This document shows, one piece after another, positions 1-6,362 of a stretch of 33,652 nucleotides of DNA. The stretch covers positions 1-33,652 of the forward strand of contig NZ_JAHLPM010000027.1 of assembly GCF_018917865.1 (NCBI RefSeq), given 5' to 3'. This stretch comes from Tissierella simiarum. Lineage in GTDB: Bacteria; Bacillota; Clostridia; Tissierellales; Tissierellaceae. The notes under the pieces were generated by a model. That model saw nothing but the letters and a program-made list of their open reading frames with translations, made no database searches and was not told the DNA's origin. Made by a program: the position numbers and the translations under genes. Numbering within the stretch: position 1 is the first letter of the stretch; each line of letters starts with the position of its first letter.

Positions 1-696
1 GATGGCAAAAACTTATTAGAAACCTCTATCAAGTCCAAAGGTGGAAGGGTTTCTAAACAGGGTACAGTTGCTACATTTAATGAATTAGATTTAGGGATAA
101 AGTCTATAGAAACAGATAAAACAGGAGATGCCACAGCAGTAGCAGGAGATATATTAAGTGGTAAAACTGCTTATGTTAAAGGGAAAAAGTTAACAGGTAC
201 TATGCCTAATAGAGGAAGTTTAGCACAAACTATAACGACACAAGGAGGACAATATAATCTACCAAGTGGATATTATAGTGGTGGATATATTAAAGCACAG
301 TTTGCAAATTTAGTTGCAAGTAACGTTAAGGCTGGTATCAACATTGGTGGTATAACTGGTAGTTATGAATCTAAATTAAGCTTTCAGTATAAATATTTTA
401 GTACATCGGGTACAGAAGAGTCTACTATTACTTTTACTAAACATCCTAGCTCTCCAATATTTATAGCTCATATTGGTTCCGTAAGTATTGGAGGAGGACA
501 ATATGGGTGGTTTGCAGGTGTTAGTAAGTTCTGTGATGAAAAAGGAAATACAGTAGCAGATATAAGAGAGTCAAATGGTACTAGTATATATGCTAGTGTT
601 TCTGTAAGTACTGATGATAGAAGCTGTACTGCCAGAGCATCTGCTTCTGGGGATAGTAGATGGTGGGGAAGAGTAATGGTTGTTTATGGCATTTAA
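1..696 (+). CDS. Phage tail protein, C-terminal part (5' truncated by window)
   Basis: The frame is open from base 1, so the gene begins before the window; 231 residues plus the stop are visible. Residues about 40-65 contain the DATAVAGDILSGKTAYVKGK segment followed by LTGTMPNRG, and about 20 residues later a GGQYNLPSGYYSGGYIKA stretch. Both are recurrent signatures of tail or fibre-type proteins of Firmicute prophages (established family pattern, recalled and not searched). The C-terminal 110 residues are Gly/Ser/Thr-rich beta-type sequence with no enzyme motif, as expected for a surface or receptor-contacting tip. The holin and amidase genes follow, which is the usual tail-then-lysis order. 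An internal ATG at 202 is not the real start. The exact virion role (tail, appendage or fibre) is not resolved. Confidence 0.8.
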   Translation, partial: DGKNLLETSIKSKGGRVSKQGTVATFNELDLGIKSIETDKTGDATAVAGDILSGKTAYVKGKKLTGTMPNRGSLAQTITTQGGQYNLPSGYYSGGYIKAQFANLVASNVKAGINIGGITGSYESKLSFQYKYFSTSGTEESTITFTKHPSSPIFIAHIGSVSIGGGQYGWFAGVSKFCDEKGNTVADIRESNGTSIYASVSVSTDDRSCTARASASGDSRWWGRVMVVYGI

Positions 697-724
697 AAAT
701 TTTGCTTGGCTAAAATTAGTAGCA

Positions 725-757
725 ATCTTTCATAAAAAATTTATTATTATGAAAGAT
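725..757. repeat. 11-bp perfect inverted repeat downstream of tail gene
   Basis: Arms ATCTTTCATAA (725-735) and TTATGAAAGAT (747-757) flank an 11-nt loop. It lies 28 nt after the tail stop codon and could end the tail transcript as a stem-loop, but no T-run follows on either strand. Confidence 0.45.
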
Positions 758-1056
758 AAACTATTAAGTAAATTAGTGTAAAAATTATATCTTTTATAGA
801 TAGATTATCATAAAATAAAAAAATTATGCAGAAATAATAGAGTGCTATAATATAGTCTATTATAGTAAATATCTAGGAAACTAATTAATCTCAGGAAAAC
901 ATGGATATACTCTATTAAAATATAAAGTAGCAAGGTTTAAATAGAATAATTAGAAACTAATATAATAAATCAATTATTATAAGAAATAAAAGAATTACAG
1001 TAAGAAATAGTGGTGACGTAATGTGAATTATCTGAAATAGGTTTTATAGCAAAATA

Positions 1057-1084
1057 GGAAGGGCTTTTTTTATGCCCTTCTTTA
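1057..1084 (+). terminator. Terminator-like hairpin before holin
   Basis: Stem GAAGGGC (1058-1064) pairs with GCCCTTC (1074-1080). The loop is T-rich and TTTACT follows. It lies directly upstream of the holin ribosome site, so it may attenuate rather than fully stop late transcription. Confidence 0.5.
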
Positions 1085-1105
1085 CTATATTTTTGGAGGA
1101 ATAAG

Positions 1106-1516
1106 ATGAATCATAAAACAATTTTTAATGGAATTATAGCAACGGTAGGAACAGGATTAACTTACTTAATTGGAGGATGGAATACCTCATTGAAAATATT
1201 AGCTATATTTATAATAATGGATTATTTAACTGGGATAATGAATGGATTTATTAATAAAAAATTATCTAGTTCAGTTGGATTTAATGGACTTCTTAGAAAA
1301 GCTGCTATATTTTTTGTAATTATAATTGCTAATCAATTGGATATAGCAGTTAGCAATGATAACAGCTTATTTAGAACTATGGCTTGTTATTTTTATATAG
1401 CCAATGAAGGGATTAGCATAACAGAAAATATAGCTTTGTTAGGTATACCACTGCCAGAATTTATAGTTAAAACGTTAAATAAGCTTAAAGAAGAAAGTGA
1501 TGACATTAAAGAATAA
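1106..1516 (+). CDS. Phage holin (Phage_holin_4 / toxin-secretion holin family)
   Basis: This 136-residue, strongly hydrophobic protein has about three to four membrane segments (roughly residues 10-27, 30-47, 66-80 and 90-112) and a short charged tail ending KEESDDIKE. The AIFIIMDYLTGIMNGF segment, then an SSxxGxxGLLRKA motif and a late FYIANEGISITEN motif, match the Bacillus/Clostridium phage holin family that permeabilises the membrane so the endolysin can reach the wall (established family knowledge). The TTTTGGAGGAATAAG ribosome site is well placed. The adjacent amidase gene supports the lysis role. The family also includes holins that release clostridial toxins, so membrane release of other cargo cannot be excluded. 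Confidence 0.9.
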   Translation: MNHKTIFNGIIATVGTGLTYLIGGWNTSLKILAIFIIMDYLTGIMNGFINKKLSSSVGFNGLLRKAAIFFVIIIANQLDIAVSNDNSLFRTMACYFYIANEGISITENIALLGIPLPEFIVKTLNKLKEESDDIKE

Positions 1517-1554
1517 AAAATATTTTATTTAAATTTTCATACGACCATAGTAAA

Positions 1555-1595
1555 AAAAGGTACCTTTTTCTATATATTAGGCAAAGGTACCTTTT
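1555..1595 (+). terminator. Hairpin between holin and endolysin
   Basis: AAAAGGTACCTTT (1555-1567) pairs over 13 bp with AAAGGTACCTTTT (1583-1595) around a 15-nt loop. Each arm contains the self-complementary core AAAGGTACCTTT, so alternative folds exist. It probably separates or attenuates holin and endolysin expression. Confidence 0.55.
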
Positions 1596-1619
1596 AATAT
1601 TAAATTAGGAGGTTTTATT

Positions 1620-2381
1620 ATGGTAAAAGTATTTTTAGACCCAGGGCATGGAGGTAGTGATCCAGGAGCATTAGGAAATGGCTTAAGGGAAAAAGATATA
1701 GCTTTATCAGCAACATTGAAAATAGGAGAAATCCTAAAAAATCATAATGTAGAAGTATATTATTCAAGGACTACAGATGTCTTTGTAGATTTATCTGAAA
1801 GGGCTAGAAAAGCAAATAATATTGGTGCAAATATTTTTGTCTCAATACATTGTAATGCATACGATGGAACTGCTAAAGGTGTAGAAACTTATAGTTATCC
1901 AGGTATCGTGCAAGGTGCTAAATTATCCAAAAATATTCTTGATAGCATAATTGCTAGTGGAGTATATACATCTAATAGAGGAACTAAAACAGCCAACTTT
2001 GCAGTATTAAGAGAAACTAATATGACAGCTGCATTAGTTGAAATGGCCTTTATAGATAATGCTCAAGATGCTAATATACTAAAAAATAGGCAAAATGATT
2101 TAGCCAAAGCAATAGCAAAAGGGATTTTGAATTATTTAGGTATACCATATAAAGAAACGCCAAGTGGATTATATAGAGTTCAAGTTGGTGCTTTCAGCAT
2201 AAGGGAAAATGCTCAAAAATTGGTATATGAATTAAAAAATAGAGGATATGATGCTATAATTGTTGAAGTTGGAGGCTTGTATAAAGTTCAAACAGGAGCG
2301 TTTAAAGAAAGAGAAAATGCAGATAAACTTGCAAGCCAATTAAAAGCTCATGGCTATGATGCCATAGTTGTATACTACTAA
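1620..2381 (+). CDS. N-acetylmuramoyl-L-alanine amidase with two SPOR repeats (phage endolysin)
   Basis: A 253-residue zinc amidase of the Amidase_3 family that cuts the bond between muramic acid and the stem peptide. Visible catalytic features are DPGHGG with zinc ligand H10, E24 in the REKD motif, H77 in SIHCN, and the catalytic glutamate E141 in ALVEMAFIDN. From about residue 183 two SPOR-type repeats follow, each starting (G)LY(R/K)VQ(V/T)GAF and ending GYDAI(I/V)V, which bind denuded glycan strands. There is no signal peptide, so the holin just upstream would release it. The start ATG at 1620 follows TTAGGAGGTTTTATT. A host sporulation or cell-division amidase (CwlC-like) has the same layout, but the position after a holin favours an endolysin. 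Confidence 0.92.
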   Translation: MVKVFLDPGHGGSDPGALGNGLREKDIALSATLKIGEILKNHNVEVYYSRTTDVFVDLSERARKANNIGANIFVSIHCNAYDGTAKGVETYSYPGIVQGAKLSKNILDSIIASGVYTSNRGTKTANFAVLRETNMTAALVEMAFIDNAQDANILKNRQNDLAKAIAKGILNYLGIPYKETPSGLYRVQVGAFSIRENAQKLVYELKNRGYDAIIVEVGGLYKVQTGAFKERENADKLASQLKAHGYDAIVVYY

Positions 2382-2383
2382 TC

Positions 2384-2413
2384 AAAAGACCAGTTCAATC
2401 TGGTCTTTTTTTG
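2384..2413 (+). terminator. Rho-independent terminator after amidase
   Basis: AAAAGACCAG (2384-2393), a 6-nt loop, and CTGGTCTTTT (2400-2409) followed by further T residues. It marks the end of the phage lysis module. Confidence 0.85.
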
Positions 2414-2503
2414 TTTTAAATTTCTTTAAATTACCTTGTATTTAAAATCGCTTATTTATACAAAATAAGATATAAACAACTTTAAAATTTTGAGGTGATT
2501 TAT

Positions 2504-2704
2504 ATGGGTAAAAGTCCATTAAATCCTAATGCTAGAAAAGCATTAGATGAAATGAAAATAGAAATAGCTAATGAGTTAGGATTACCTGATACACTTTCTA
2601 ATGATAATCCAGTAGATAATATATTTACAGCTGGACCAGTAGGCGGAGTTATGACTAGAAAGTTAGTGGAAATGGGAGAAAAACAATTAATAGATAGAGA
2701 ATAG
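2504..2704 (+). CDS. Alpha/beta-type small acid-soluble spore protein (SASP)
   Basis: A 66-residue protein that coats spore DNA and protects it from UV and chemicals. It shows the two conserved helices of the family: ARKALDEMKIEIANELGL with the germination-protease site around E-I-A, and VGGVMTRKLVEMGEKQL. The start is ATG 2504, because the GTG at 2495 lies inside the ribosome site TTGAGGTGATTT. Such genes are normally transcribed in the forespore by sigma-G; I did not identify a promoter with confidence. It lies between a phage lysis module and an envelope gene with its own strong terminator, so it is probably monocistronic. Confidence 0.95.
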   Translation: MGKSPLNPNARKALDEMKIEIANELGLPDTLSNDNPVDNIFTAGPVGGVMTRKLVEMGEKQLIDRE

Positions 2705-2709
2705 AGAAA

Positions 2710-2750
2710 ATAAAGGTGACTAGGCATTTAGCCTAGTCACCTTTATTTTT
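2710..2750 (+). terminator. Strong terminator after SASP gene
   Basis: A perfect 16-bp stem (2710-2725 with 2731-2746), five-base loop ATTTA, and a following T-run. It begins five bases after the SASP stop codon. Confidence 0.92.
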
Positions 2751-2866
2751 ATAGATTTATATCATAAATAACTACATAAGGAGATGAAAAGAAATTTCCT
2801 TGAAATATATAATATTATTAGATAATATTATACTTAGCAAAAGTACATATAAAAGGAGTTTTTATA

Positions 2867-3097
2867 ATGGGTAATAAAATTAAATTAAGCAAAGAAAAGA
2901 AAGATAAAATGATTTCAGCTATTAAAAATTATTTTTTAAATGAAAGGGAAGAAGACTTAGGTGATTTATCAGCAGCTTTAATATTAGATTTTTTTATAAA
3001 CGAAATAGCACCTGAGTTTTATAACCAAGGAGTGTATGATTCCTATAATTATATGAATGAAAAGATTGAAGACCTATTAGGAATTCAAAAATATTAA
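2867..3097 (+). CDS. DUF2164 family protein
   Basis: A 76-residue soluble protein. The opening IKLSKEKKDKMISAIKNYF, the central EEDLGDLSAALILDFF and the FYNQGVYD motif near residue 55 match the DUF2164 family, whose function is unknown (family assignment from memory of its pattern). No membrane segment or signal peptide is present; the sequence is acidic and mostly helical. AAAAGGAGTTTTTATA precedes ATG 2867. It stands alone, with the SASP terminator upstream and a minus-strand terminator downstream, so the context does not suggest a partner. Confidence 0.85.
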   Translation: MGNKIKLSKEKKDKMISAIKNYFLNEREEDLGDLSAALILDFFINEIAPEFYNQGVYDSYNYMNEKIEDLLGIQKY

Positions 3098-3127
3098 GAT
3101 ATAATGAAATAATTATTAGAAAGCCAC

Positions 3128-3158
3128 CCTATAAAAAATAATCGGGGACTAGCCCCGA
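3128..3158 (-). terminator. Terminator of the 44-residue minus-strand gene
   Basis: Read on the minus strand, TCGGGG, loop CTAGT, CCCCGA (plus 3142-3158) is followed by TTATTTTTTAT. It lies 17 nt beyond the stop of the small gene at 3175-3309. Confidence 0.75.
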
Positions 3159-3174
3159 AATACTAAAATTTTAA

Positions 3175-3309
3175 TTAACATCTATTATTGCATATTGGAC
3201 CACAGAACAAAATTACCAATAGTAGGAAAAAGAATAATAAAGAATCGCCACCACAGTCTCCGCCACCGAACAAACCACCTAATAGACCACCACGTTGATT
3301 ATCACTCAC
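3175..3309 (-). CDS. 44-residue Gly-rich, Cys-containing membrane peptide
   Basis: A short gene supported by its signals: GTG start at 3309-3307, ribosome site GGAGGTGTT six bases upstream, TAA at 3177-3175, and a dedicated terminator. The protein starts VSDNQRGGLLGGLFGGG, continues with a DCGGD turn, then a highly hydrophobic LLFFFLLLVILF segment, and ends CGPICNNRC. I recognise the general look (Gly-rich head, Phe/Leu-rich single membrane span) from small, often unannotated clostridial proteins, some of them sporulation-associated, but cannot name a family. Four cysteines, three of them after the span, are unusual and might form disulfides or bind metal. It could be a spore-coat or small membrane protein; function unknown. 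Confidence 0.72.
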   Translation of the reverse strand: MSDNQRGGLLGGLFGGGDCGGDSLLFFFLLLVILFCGPICNNRC

Positions 3310-3468
3310 TAACAACACCTCCAAATTAGGATATAAAGTTTTTTAATCTCCATAATAGATTATGCTGAAACTAAAAAAGTGTTAATGAAATTTTTAAATT
3401 TTATTAAAAAAACATTAAACTCCCTGCTTCCATATGAATAGTATATAAAGGAAGGAGGGACTATTTTA

Positions 3469-4281
3469 ATGAACATTAATAAAACGCTTAAAAAAATTGG
3501 AGTAATAACGGTGATTCTTTTATGTTTCCTCGTTAATATAGGTTATGCTGAATCACAAAAAAATGAAGAAATCCTAAAGGGATATATAAGTAACGGATAT
3601 GATGAAAAACAATTAAAACAAAGAAATACCCTATTAAGATTTCAAGCAGAAAATAATTTGACTGTAAATGGTATTCTTGAAGAAAGTACTAATGAAGCAT
3701 TAAATGAAACGAATAAAGTAATAGTAGATATTCTTCCTAAGGAAGTTATGGAAGAAAAATGGTTTATTGTAATCAATCAAGATAAGAAGATACTAACAGT
3801 ATACAGTAATGGAGAAATATACAAAAAATATCCTGTAGCATTAGGGAAGTCGTCTACACCTACTCCTAATTATAAGTTCACTATAATAAATAAAGCTAAA
3901 AATCCATATTGGGGAGGAATGGGAGGTAAGTTTAAACCAGTAAAAGGTGGAGCCCCTAATAATCCTTTGGGAAAGAGATGGTTAGGTCTTTCTACAGAAA
4001 AACATACTGGATATGGTATACACGGAAATTCTTCTCCTTTTTCCATAGGAAAATATATATCCAATGGATGTATTAGAATGATAAATGAGGATGTAGAAGA
4101 ATTATTCGAATATATGCCGACAAAGACAAAAGTTTGGGTTGGCACAGAAGAAATATTAGAAGGATGGGGCGTAAAACAGGATATAAAATATGAAAAAGTA
4201 GAGAAAATGGTTAGGAAAGTTGATATAACAAAATTAAAATGTGATTTTATTGAGAATGATGAAAATAAAGAAAAAGAATAG
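3469..4281 (+). CDS. Secreted L,D-transpeptidase (YkuD family)
   Basis: A 270-residue exported enzyme expected to form or edit 3-3 peptide cross-links in peptidoglycan. The N-terminus is a signal peptide (basic NINKTLKK, hydrophobic VITVILLCFLVNIGYA, cleavage near residue 26). Residues 30-85 look like a short peptidoglycan-binding-type helical segment (LLRFQAENNLTVNGILEEST). The YkuD domain runs from about 105 to 222 (WFIVINQDKKILTVYSNG onward) and holds the catalytic signature HGN, then SNGCIRM, with H185 and nucleophile C201. A basic, charged tail of about 45 residues follows. The ribosome site GGAAGGAGGGA is strong. It is convergent with the propeptide/receptor genes and shares their terminator. 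Many such enzymes act in spore cortex or vegetative wall; which applies here is not known. Confidence 0.92.
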   Translation: MNINKTLKKIGVITVILLCFLVNIGYAESQKNEEILKGYISNGYDEKQLKQRNTLLRFQAENNLTVNGILEESTNEALNETNKVIVDILPKEVMEEKWFIVINQDKKILTVYSNGEIYKKYPVALGKSSTPTPNYKFTIINKAKNPYWGGMGGKFKPVKGGAPNNPLGKRWLGLSTEKHTGYGIHGNSSPFSIGKYISNGCIRMINEDVEELFEYMPTKTKVWVGTEEILEGWGVKQDIKYEKVEKMVRKVDITKLKCDFIENDENKEKE

Positions 4282-4361
4282 GAATTTAACAAGAAATTAT
4301 AATGAAAGAACTAATAGATTTAATTTTAGGTAATCTTATAATTAAAAATATTTTATAAATA

Positions 4362-4409
4362 AAAGGGATATTTCAAAATGACTAGAAAGTCATCTTGAAA
4401 TATCCCTTT
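4362..4409. terminator. Bidirectional terminator between ykuD-type gene and propeptide gene
   Basis: A long stem pairs AAAGGGATATTTCAA (4362-4376 region) and ATGACT with AGTCAT and TTGAAATATCCCTTT (ending 4409), with one mismatch and loop AGAA. T-rich sequence follows in both directions, so it can end the transpeptidase transcript (+) and the receptor/propeptide transcript (-). Confidence 0.85.
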
Positions 4410-4420
4410 ATTATATATTT

Positions 4421-4600
4421 TTATTTTTTTAATATTGAGTAAAATGTACTAGTTGGCATTACAGGATCTGGTGTATGTCCAAATGTAAAGATTGGCATTA
4501 CAGGATCTGGTGTATGCCCAAATGAAATAAATCCTAAGTTCAAATTAAATAATATTAATGTTAAAGATATGAAACCTACTAATGCTTTTTTAATTTTCAT
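4421..4600 (-). CDS. Secreted pheromone propeptide with two tandem FGHTPDPVMP copies
   Basis: A 59-residue protein. Residues 1-25 form a signal peptide (MKIKKA, then the hydrophobic LVGFISLTLILFNLNLGFI). The exported part has two tandem 13-residue units, FGHTPDPVMPIFT and FGHTPDPVMPTST, followed by FYSILKK. ATG 4600 is chosen because GGAGG lies nine bases upstream; the in-frame ATG at 4618 sits on that ribosome site. The gene overlaps the last 11 nt of the HTH-TPR receptor gene in another frame, the classic layout of Rap-Phr and other RRNPP cognate pairs. Inference: it is secreted, processed to one or two identical short peptides (candidate core GHTPDPVMP), re-imported by an oligopeptide permease and bound by the receptor. 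I do not recognise this peptide from characterised systems. A short terminator-bounded transcript tail supports co-transcription with the receptor. Confidence 0.85.
   Translation of the reverse strand: MKIKKALVGFISLTLILFNLNLGFISFGHTPDPVMPIFTFGHTPDPVMPTSTFYSILKK
4453..4524. repeat. Two tandem 33-bp repeats (39-bp period) in propeptide gene
   Basis: 4453-4485 and 4492-4524 are identical at 32 of 33 bases. The one difference is in the third position of the glycine codon (GGA versus GGG), so the encoded FGHTPDPVMP is the same in both. The 6-nt linkers differ (IFT versus TST after the core). Confidence 0.95.
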
Positions 4601-5927
4601 CTTCTTTTTCCTCCTCATTATTAGTTATTAAATTTTCTATTAACTGTAAGGCTTCATTTTCACCTTTATTAATTATATGAAATTCTAAAGTTTTTAGTAT
4701 TAAAAGAATATTCTTATCTAATGGAATATCTAATAAAATATCTTTATGATTTTTAATTAATTCGAATATTTTTTTATAATCCAAAGATTTCTGATAAAGA
4801 TCAAATATCTGTAGTAAATTTTCTTTGATTATTTCATTTTGATTATTTTTTCTAGCATATACTAATGATTCGTTATAGTACTTTTCTGCTAAGTCAAATT
4901 CATTTAAATAATTATATATGATAGCAATTTGATTATATAATTTGGAAGGATAGTTCGAGTTTATATTTAACTTAGAAATATTATCTAGAACTTTATTAAT
5001 GTATTCGATAGCTTTATCTTTGCAATTCATTTTTAAATATATTTCTGCACTATTAACATAGACTAAACATAAATCTTCTAAATTTTCTTGTATATGTAGT
5101 ATATCTAATGCCTTATTATAACTTTTTAAAGCTTCATCATATTTTTTAATCTCTAAATAACATAGCCCTTGTAGAATGAAAGTTCTTACTAATTCTTTAT
5201 AGTTCGTACTTTCAATGTATTTGAAGTATTCTGATGTTTGTTCTAAACACTTATCTATTAAATTTAATTCTTTATAAGCAAGAGCATTATTATAGTGGAG
5301 AATACCCATATGCTTTCTAGGTATATCTTTCTTATTTAAAAGAGCATAATCACATAAATTAGTAGCTTCTTTATACCTATTTGTAAAAATACACATTACT
5401 ACTAACTTTAATACAAGCTTATAACGAAATTGTTTATTGGGATAATTAAAGGTATGTTCCCATCCTTTAGAATAATAATGATATCCCTTAGAGTAGTTTC
5501 TTAAATTATAGTAAATATCTCCTAAAATTTCATAAATTCTTATTTTCTTATCCACTAGATTCCATTTGTTTAAAAATGTCTCTATTTCATTTATATACTC
5601 TGTTTCAATGTTATAGTCTTTAGTTGATATAAGGTTGTCCAATTCTTTAATATATAAATCGGATTGTTTTTTTGCATCATATCTATCGGGATTGAAAATA
5701 TCTTCAGGCTCAATAATAATATCTAAACCTTTATCTTCCATAATCTTATTAATATTTCGACAAATTAGCTTAGCATTATCTTCAGTAAGAGGAGTCTTAT
5801 TGTTTTCAATAATACTTATTAAATTCCTCGTAATCTCTCCTCCTGTAATCTCATACTGTTTTAATCCCAACTCCGTTCTTATTCTCTTTAAGTTTTCCCC
5901 AATGGATAAATTATTACATTTTACCAT
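4590..5927 (-). CDS. RRNPP-type HTH-TPR peptide receptor / transcription regulator
   Basis: A 445-residue cytosolic regulator. Residues about 8-60 form an XRE-type helix-turn-helix (IGENLKRIRTELGLKQYEI, then EITRNLISIIENNKTPLT). From about residue 100 to the end the sequence is helical TPR repeats, seen in motifs such as YNLRNYSKGYHYYSKGWEH, YLEIKKYDEALKSYNKALDI and YLNEFDLAEKYYNESLVYA. HTH plus TPR array plus an overlapping secreted-peptide gene is the defining RRNPP arrangement (PlcR, NprR, Rap, AimR relatives). The start is ATG 5927: the upstream in-frame ATG at 5936 abuts the AAAGGA ribosome site. A TTTACA-N17-TAAAAT promoter lies just upstream. Divergent from it are secreted proteases, resembling PlcR and NprR control of degradative enzymes. 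Whether the peptide activates or inhibits DNA binding cannot be told. Confidence 0.9.
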   Translation of the reverse strand: MVKCNNLSIGENLKRIRTELGLKQYEITGGEITRNLISIIENNKTPLTEDNAKLICRNINKIMEDKGLDIIIEPEDIFNPDRYDAKKQSDLYIKELDNLISTKDYNIETEYINEIETFLNKWNLVDKKIRIYEILGDIYYNLRNYSKGYHYYSKGWEHTFNYPNKQFRYKLVLKLVVMCIFTNRYKEATNLCDYALLNKKDIPRKHMGILHYNNALAYKELNLIDKCLEQTSEYFKYIESTNYKELVRTFILQGLCYLEIKKYDEALKSYNKALDILHIQENLEDLCLVYVNSAEIYLKMNCKDKAIEYINKVLDNISKLNINSNYPSKLYNQIAIIYNYLNEFDLAEKYYNESLVYARKNNQNEIIKENLLQIFDLYQKSLDYKKIFELIKNHKDILLDIPLDKNILLILKTLEFHIINKGENEALQLIENLITNNEEEKEDEN

Positions 5928-5966
5928 TATGCTCATTCCTTTAGAAAATAATTGTATTTGGTGGTT

Positions 5967-5995
5967 ATTTTACCATATGAAAGTATTTTTGTAAA
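5967..5995 (-). promoter_or_regulatory. Sigma-A-type promoter of receptor/propeptide operon
   Basis: On the minus strand: -35 TTTACA (5995-5990), 17-nt spacer, -10 TAAAAT (5972-5967), about 40 nt before the receptor start. The 13-bp motif at 6009-6021 lies 13 nt upstream of the -35. Confidence 0.65.
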
Positions 5996-6008
5996 TGTTT
6001 TTGTTTTC

Positions 6009-6120
6009 TCATTTTTCTACAAATTAATACAAAGTGTAGTTAAAAATTCATATTTAATTTTATTAGTTCAATTATAATGATTTACTTTTTATATTAGTGG
6101 ACATTAATGTAGAAAAATGA
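6009..6120. promoter_or_regulatory. Divergent pair of identical 13-bp motifs TGTAGAAAAATGA
   Basis: TGTAGAAAAATGA is present at 6108-6120 on the plus strand and, exactly, at 6021-6009 on the minus strand, each preceded by ATTAA. One faces the receptor promoter (13 nt from its -35), the other the collagenase promoter (34 nt from its -35); the difference of 21 bp is about two helical turns. Inference: regulator binding sites, most simply for the adjacent HTH-TPR protein. The 86 bp between them are AT-rich with no gene. Confidence 0.55.
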
Positions 6121-6154
6121 ATTTAAAAAAATAACAAAAATCTAAAAATAGTAC

Positions 6155-6183
6155 TTGCTACATTCAAAATACTGTATTATAGT
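6155..6183 (+). promoter_or_regulatory. Candidate promoter of collagenase gene
   Basis: TTGCTA (6155-6160), 17-nt spacer, TATAGT (6178-6183). The predicted leader is roughly 195 nt before the collagenase ATG. Confidence 0.55.
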
Positions 6184-6238
6184 AATATTAAAATAAAGCG
6201 ATAAAGTATTAATGAAATTAAAAAAATAATCGTATTTA

Positions 6239-6362
6239 TTTAGTGTAAATTTAATATGAACATAATTTAATGGCATAGATATGAAAAAATATTATCTAGA
6301 AAAGGAGGTGTTAAGAAAATGAAAACTTAATTTATAAAAGGGGAGTTAACTTTTACACTAAA
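6239..6362 (+). repeat. Widely spaced inverted repeat in collagenase leader
   Basis: TTTAGTGTAAA (6239-6249) is complementary over 11 bases to TTTACACTAAA (6352-6362). In RNA they could close a loop of about 100 nt that contains the first Shine-Dalgarno sequence and ends just before the collagenase ribosome site. Regulatory meaning is inferred only. Confidence 0.4.
6301..6330 (+). promoter_or_regulatory. Perfect Shine-Dalgarno with three-codon leader ORF
   Basis: AAAGGAGGTG (6301-6310) is fully complementary to the 16S rRNA 3' end, but the ATG at 6319 opens only ATG-AAA-ACT-TAA. The true collagenase ribosome site (TAGGAGGAG) lies about 60 nt further on. This resembles the STAB-SD elements that protect cry-type mRNAs by ribosome binding in the leader (established in Bacillus); use here is inference. 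Confidence 0.5.

Larger units (their letters stand above)
697..1105. other. Gene-poor 409-bp gap between tail gene and holin
   Basis: No intact reading frame of useful length is present on either strand. The gap holds a perfect 11-bp inverted repeat (725-735 with 747-757) and a terminator hairpin just before the holin. Stop-interrupted plus-strand stretches near 890-1030 look as though they could be a decayed small phage gene; in many phages a small XkdX- or XhlA-type gene lies here. That reading is speculative. Confidence 0.4.

Noticed and set aside
2500..2727. 75-residue minus-strand frame over the SASP gene
   Set aside because: The SASP on the plus strand is unmistakable; the antisense frame has no signals.
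2784..2825. 13-codon plus-strand ORF (MKRNFLEIYNIIR) after an AAGGAG
   Set aside because: The ribosome site directly abuts the ATG with no spacer, and the DUF2164 gene has its own proper site downstream. Probably chance.
3870..4292. 140-residue minus-strand reading frame
   Set aside because: It lies antisense within the L,D-transpeptidase gene, has no ribosome site, and encodes Phe/Ser/Pro-rich shadow sequence.
4453..4524. CRISPR-like direct repeats
   Set aside because: Only two units, no equal spacers, and the repeat is in frame within the propeptide gene.
4601..4618. Propeptide start at ATG 4618
   Set aside because: It would translate the GGAGG ribosome site as Arg-Arg; ATG 4600 has the correct spacing and a normal signal-peptide N-region.
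5635..5994. 119-residue plus-strand reading frame over the receptor 5' end
   Set aside because: Antisense shadow of the HTH region; no ribosome site, and it would cover the receptor promoter.
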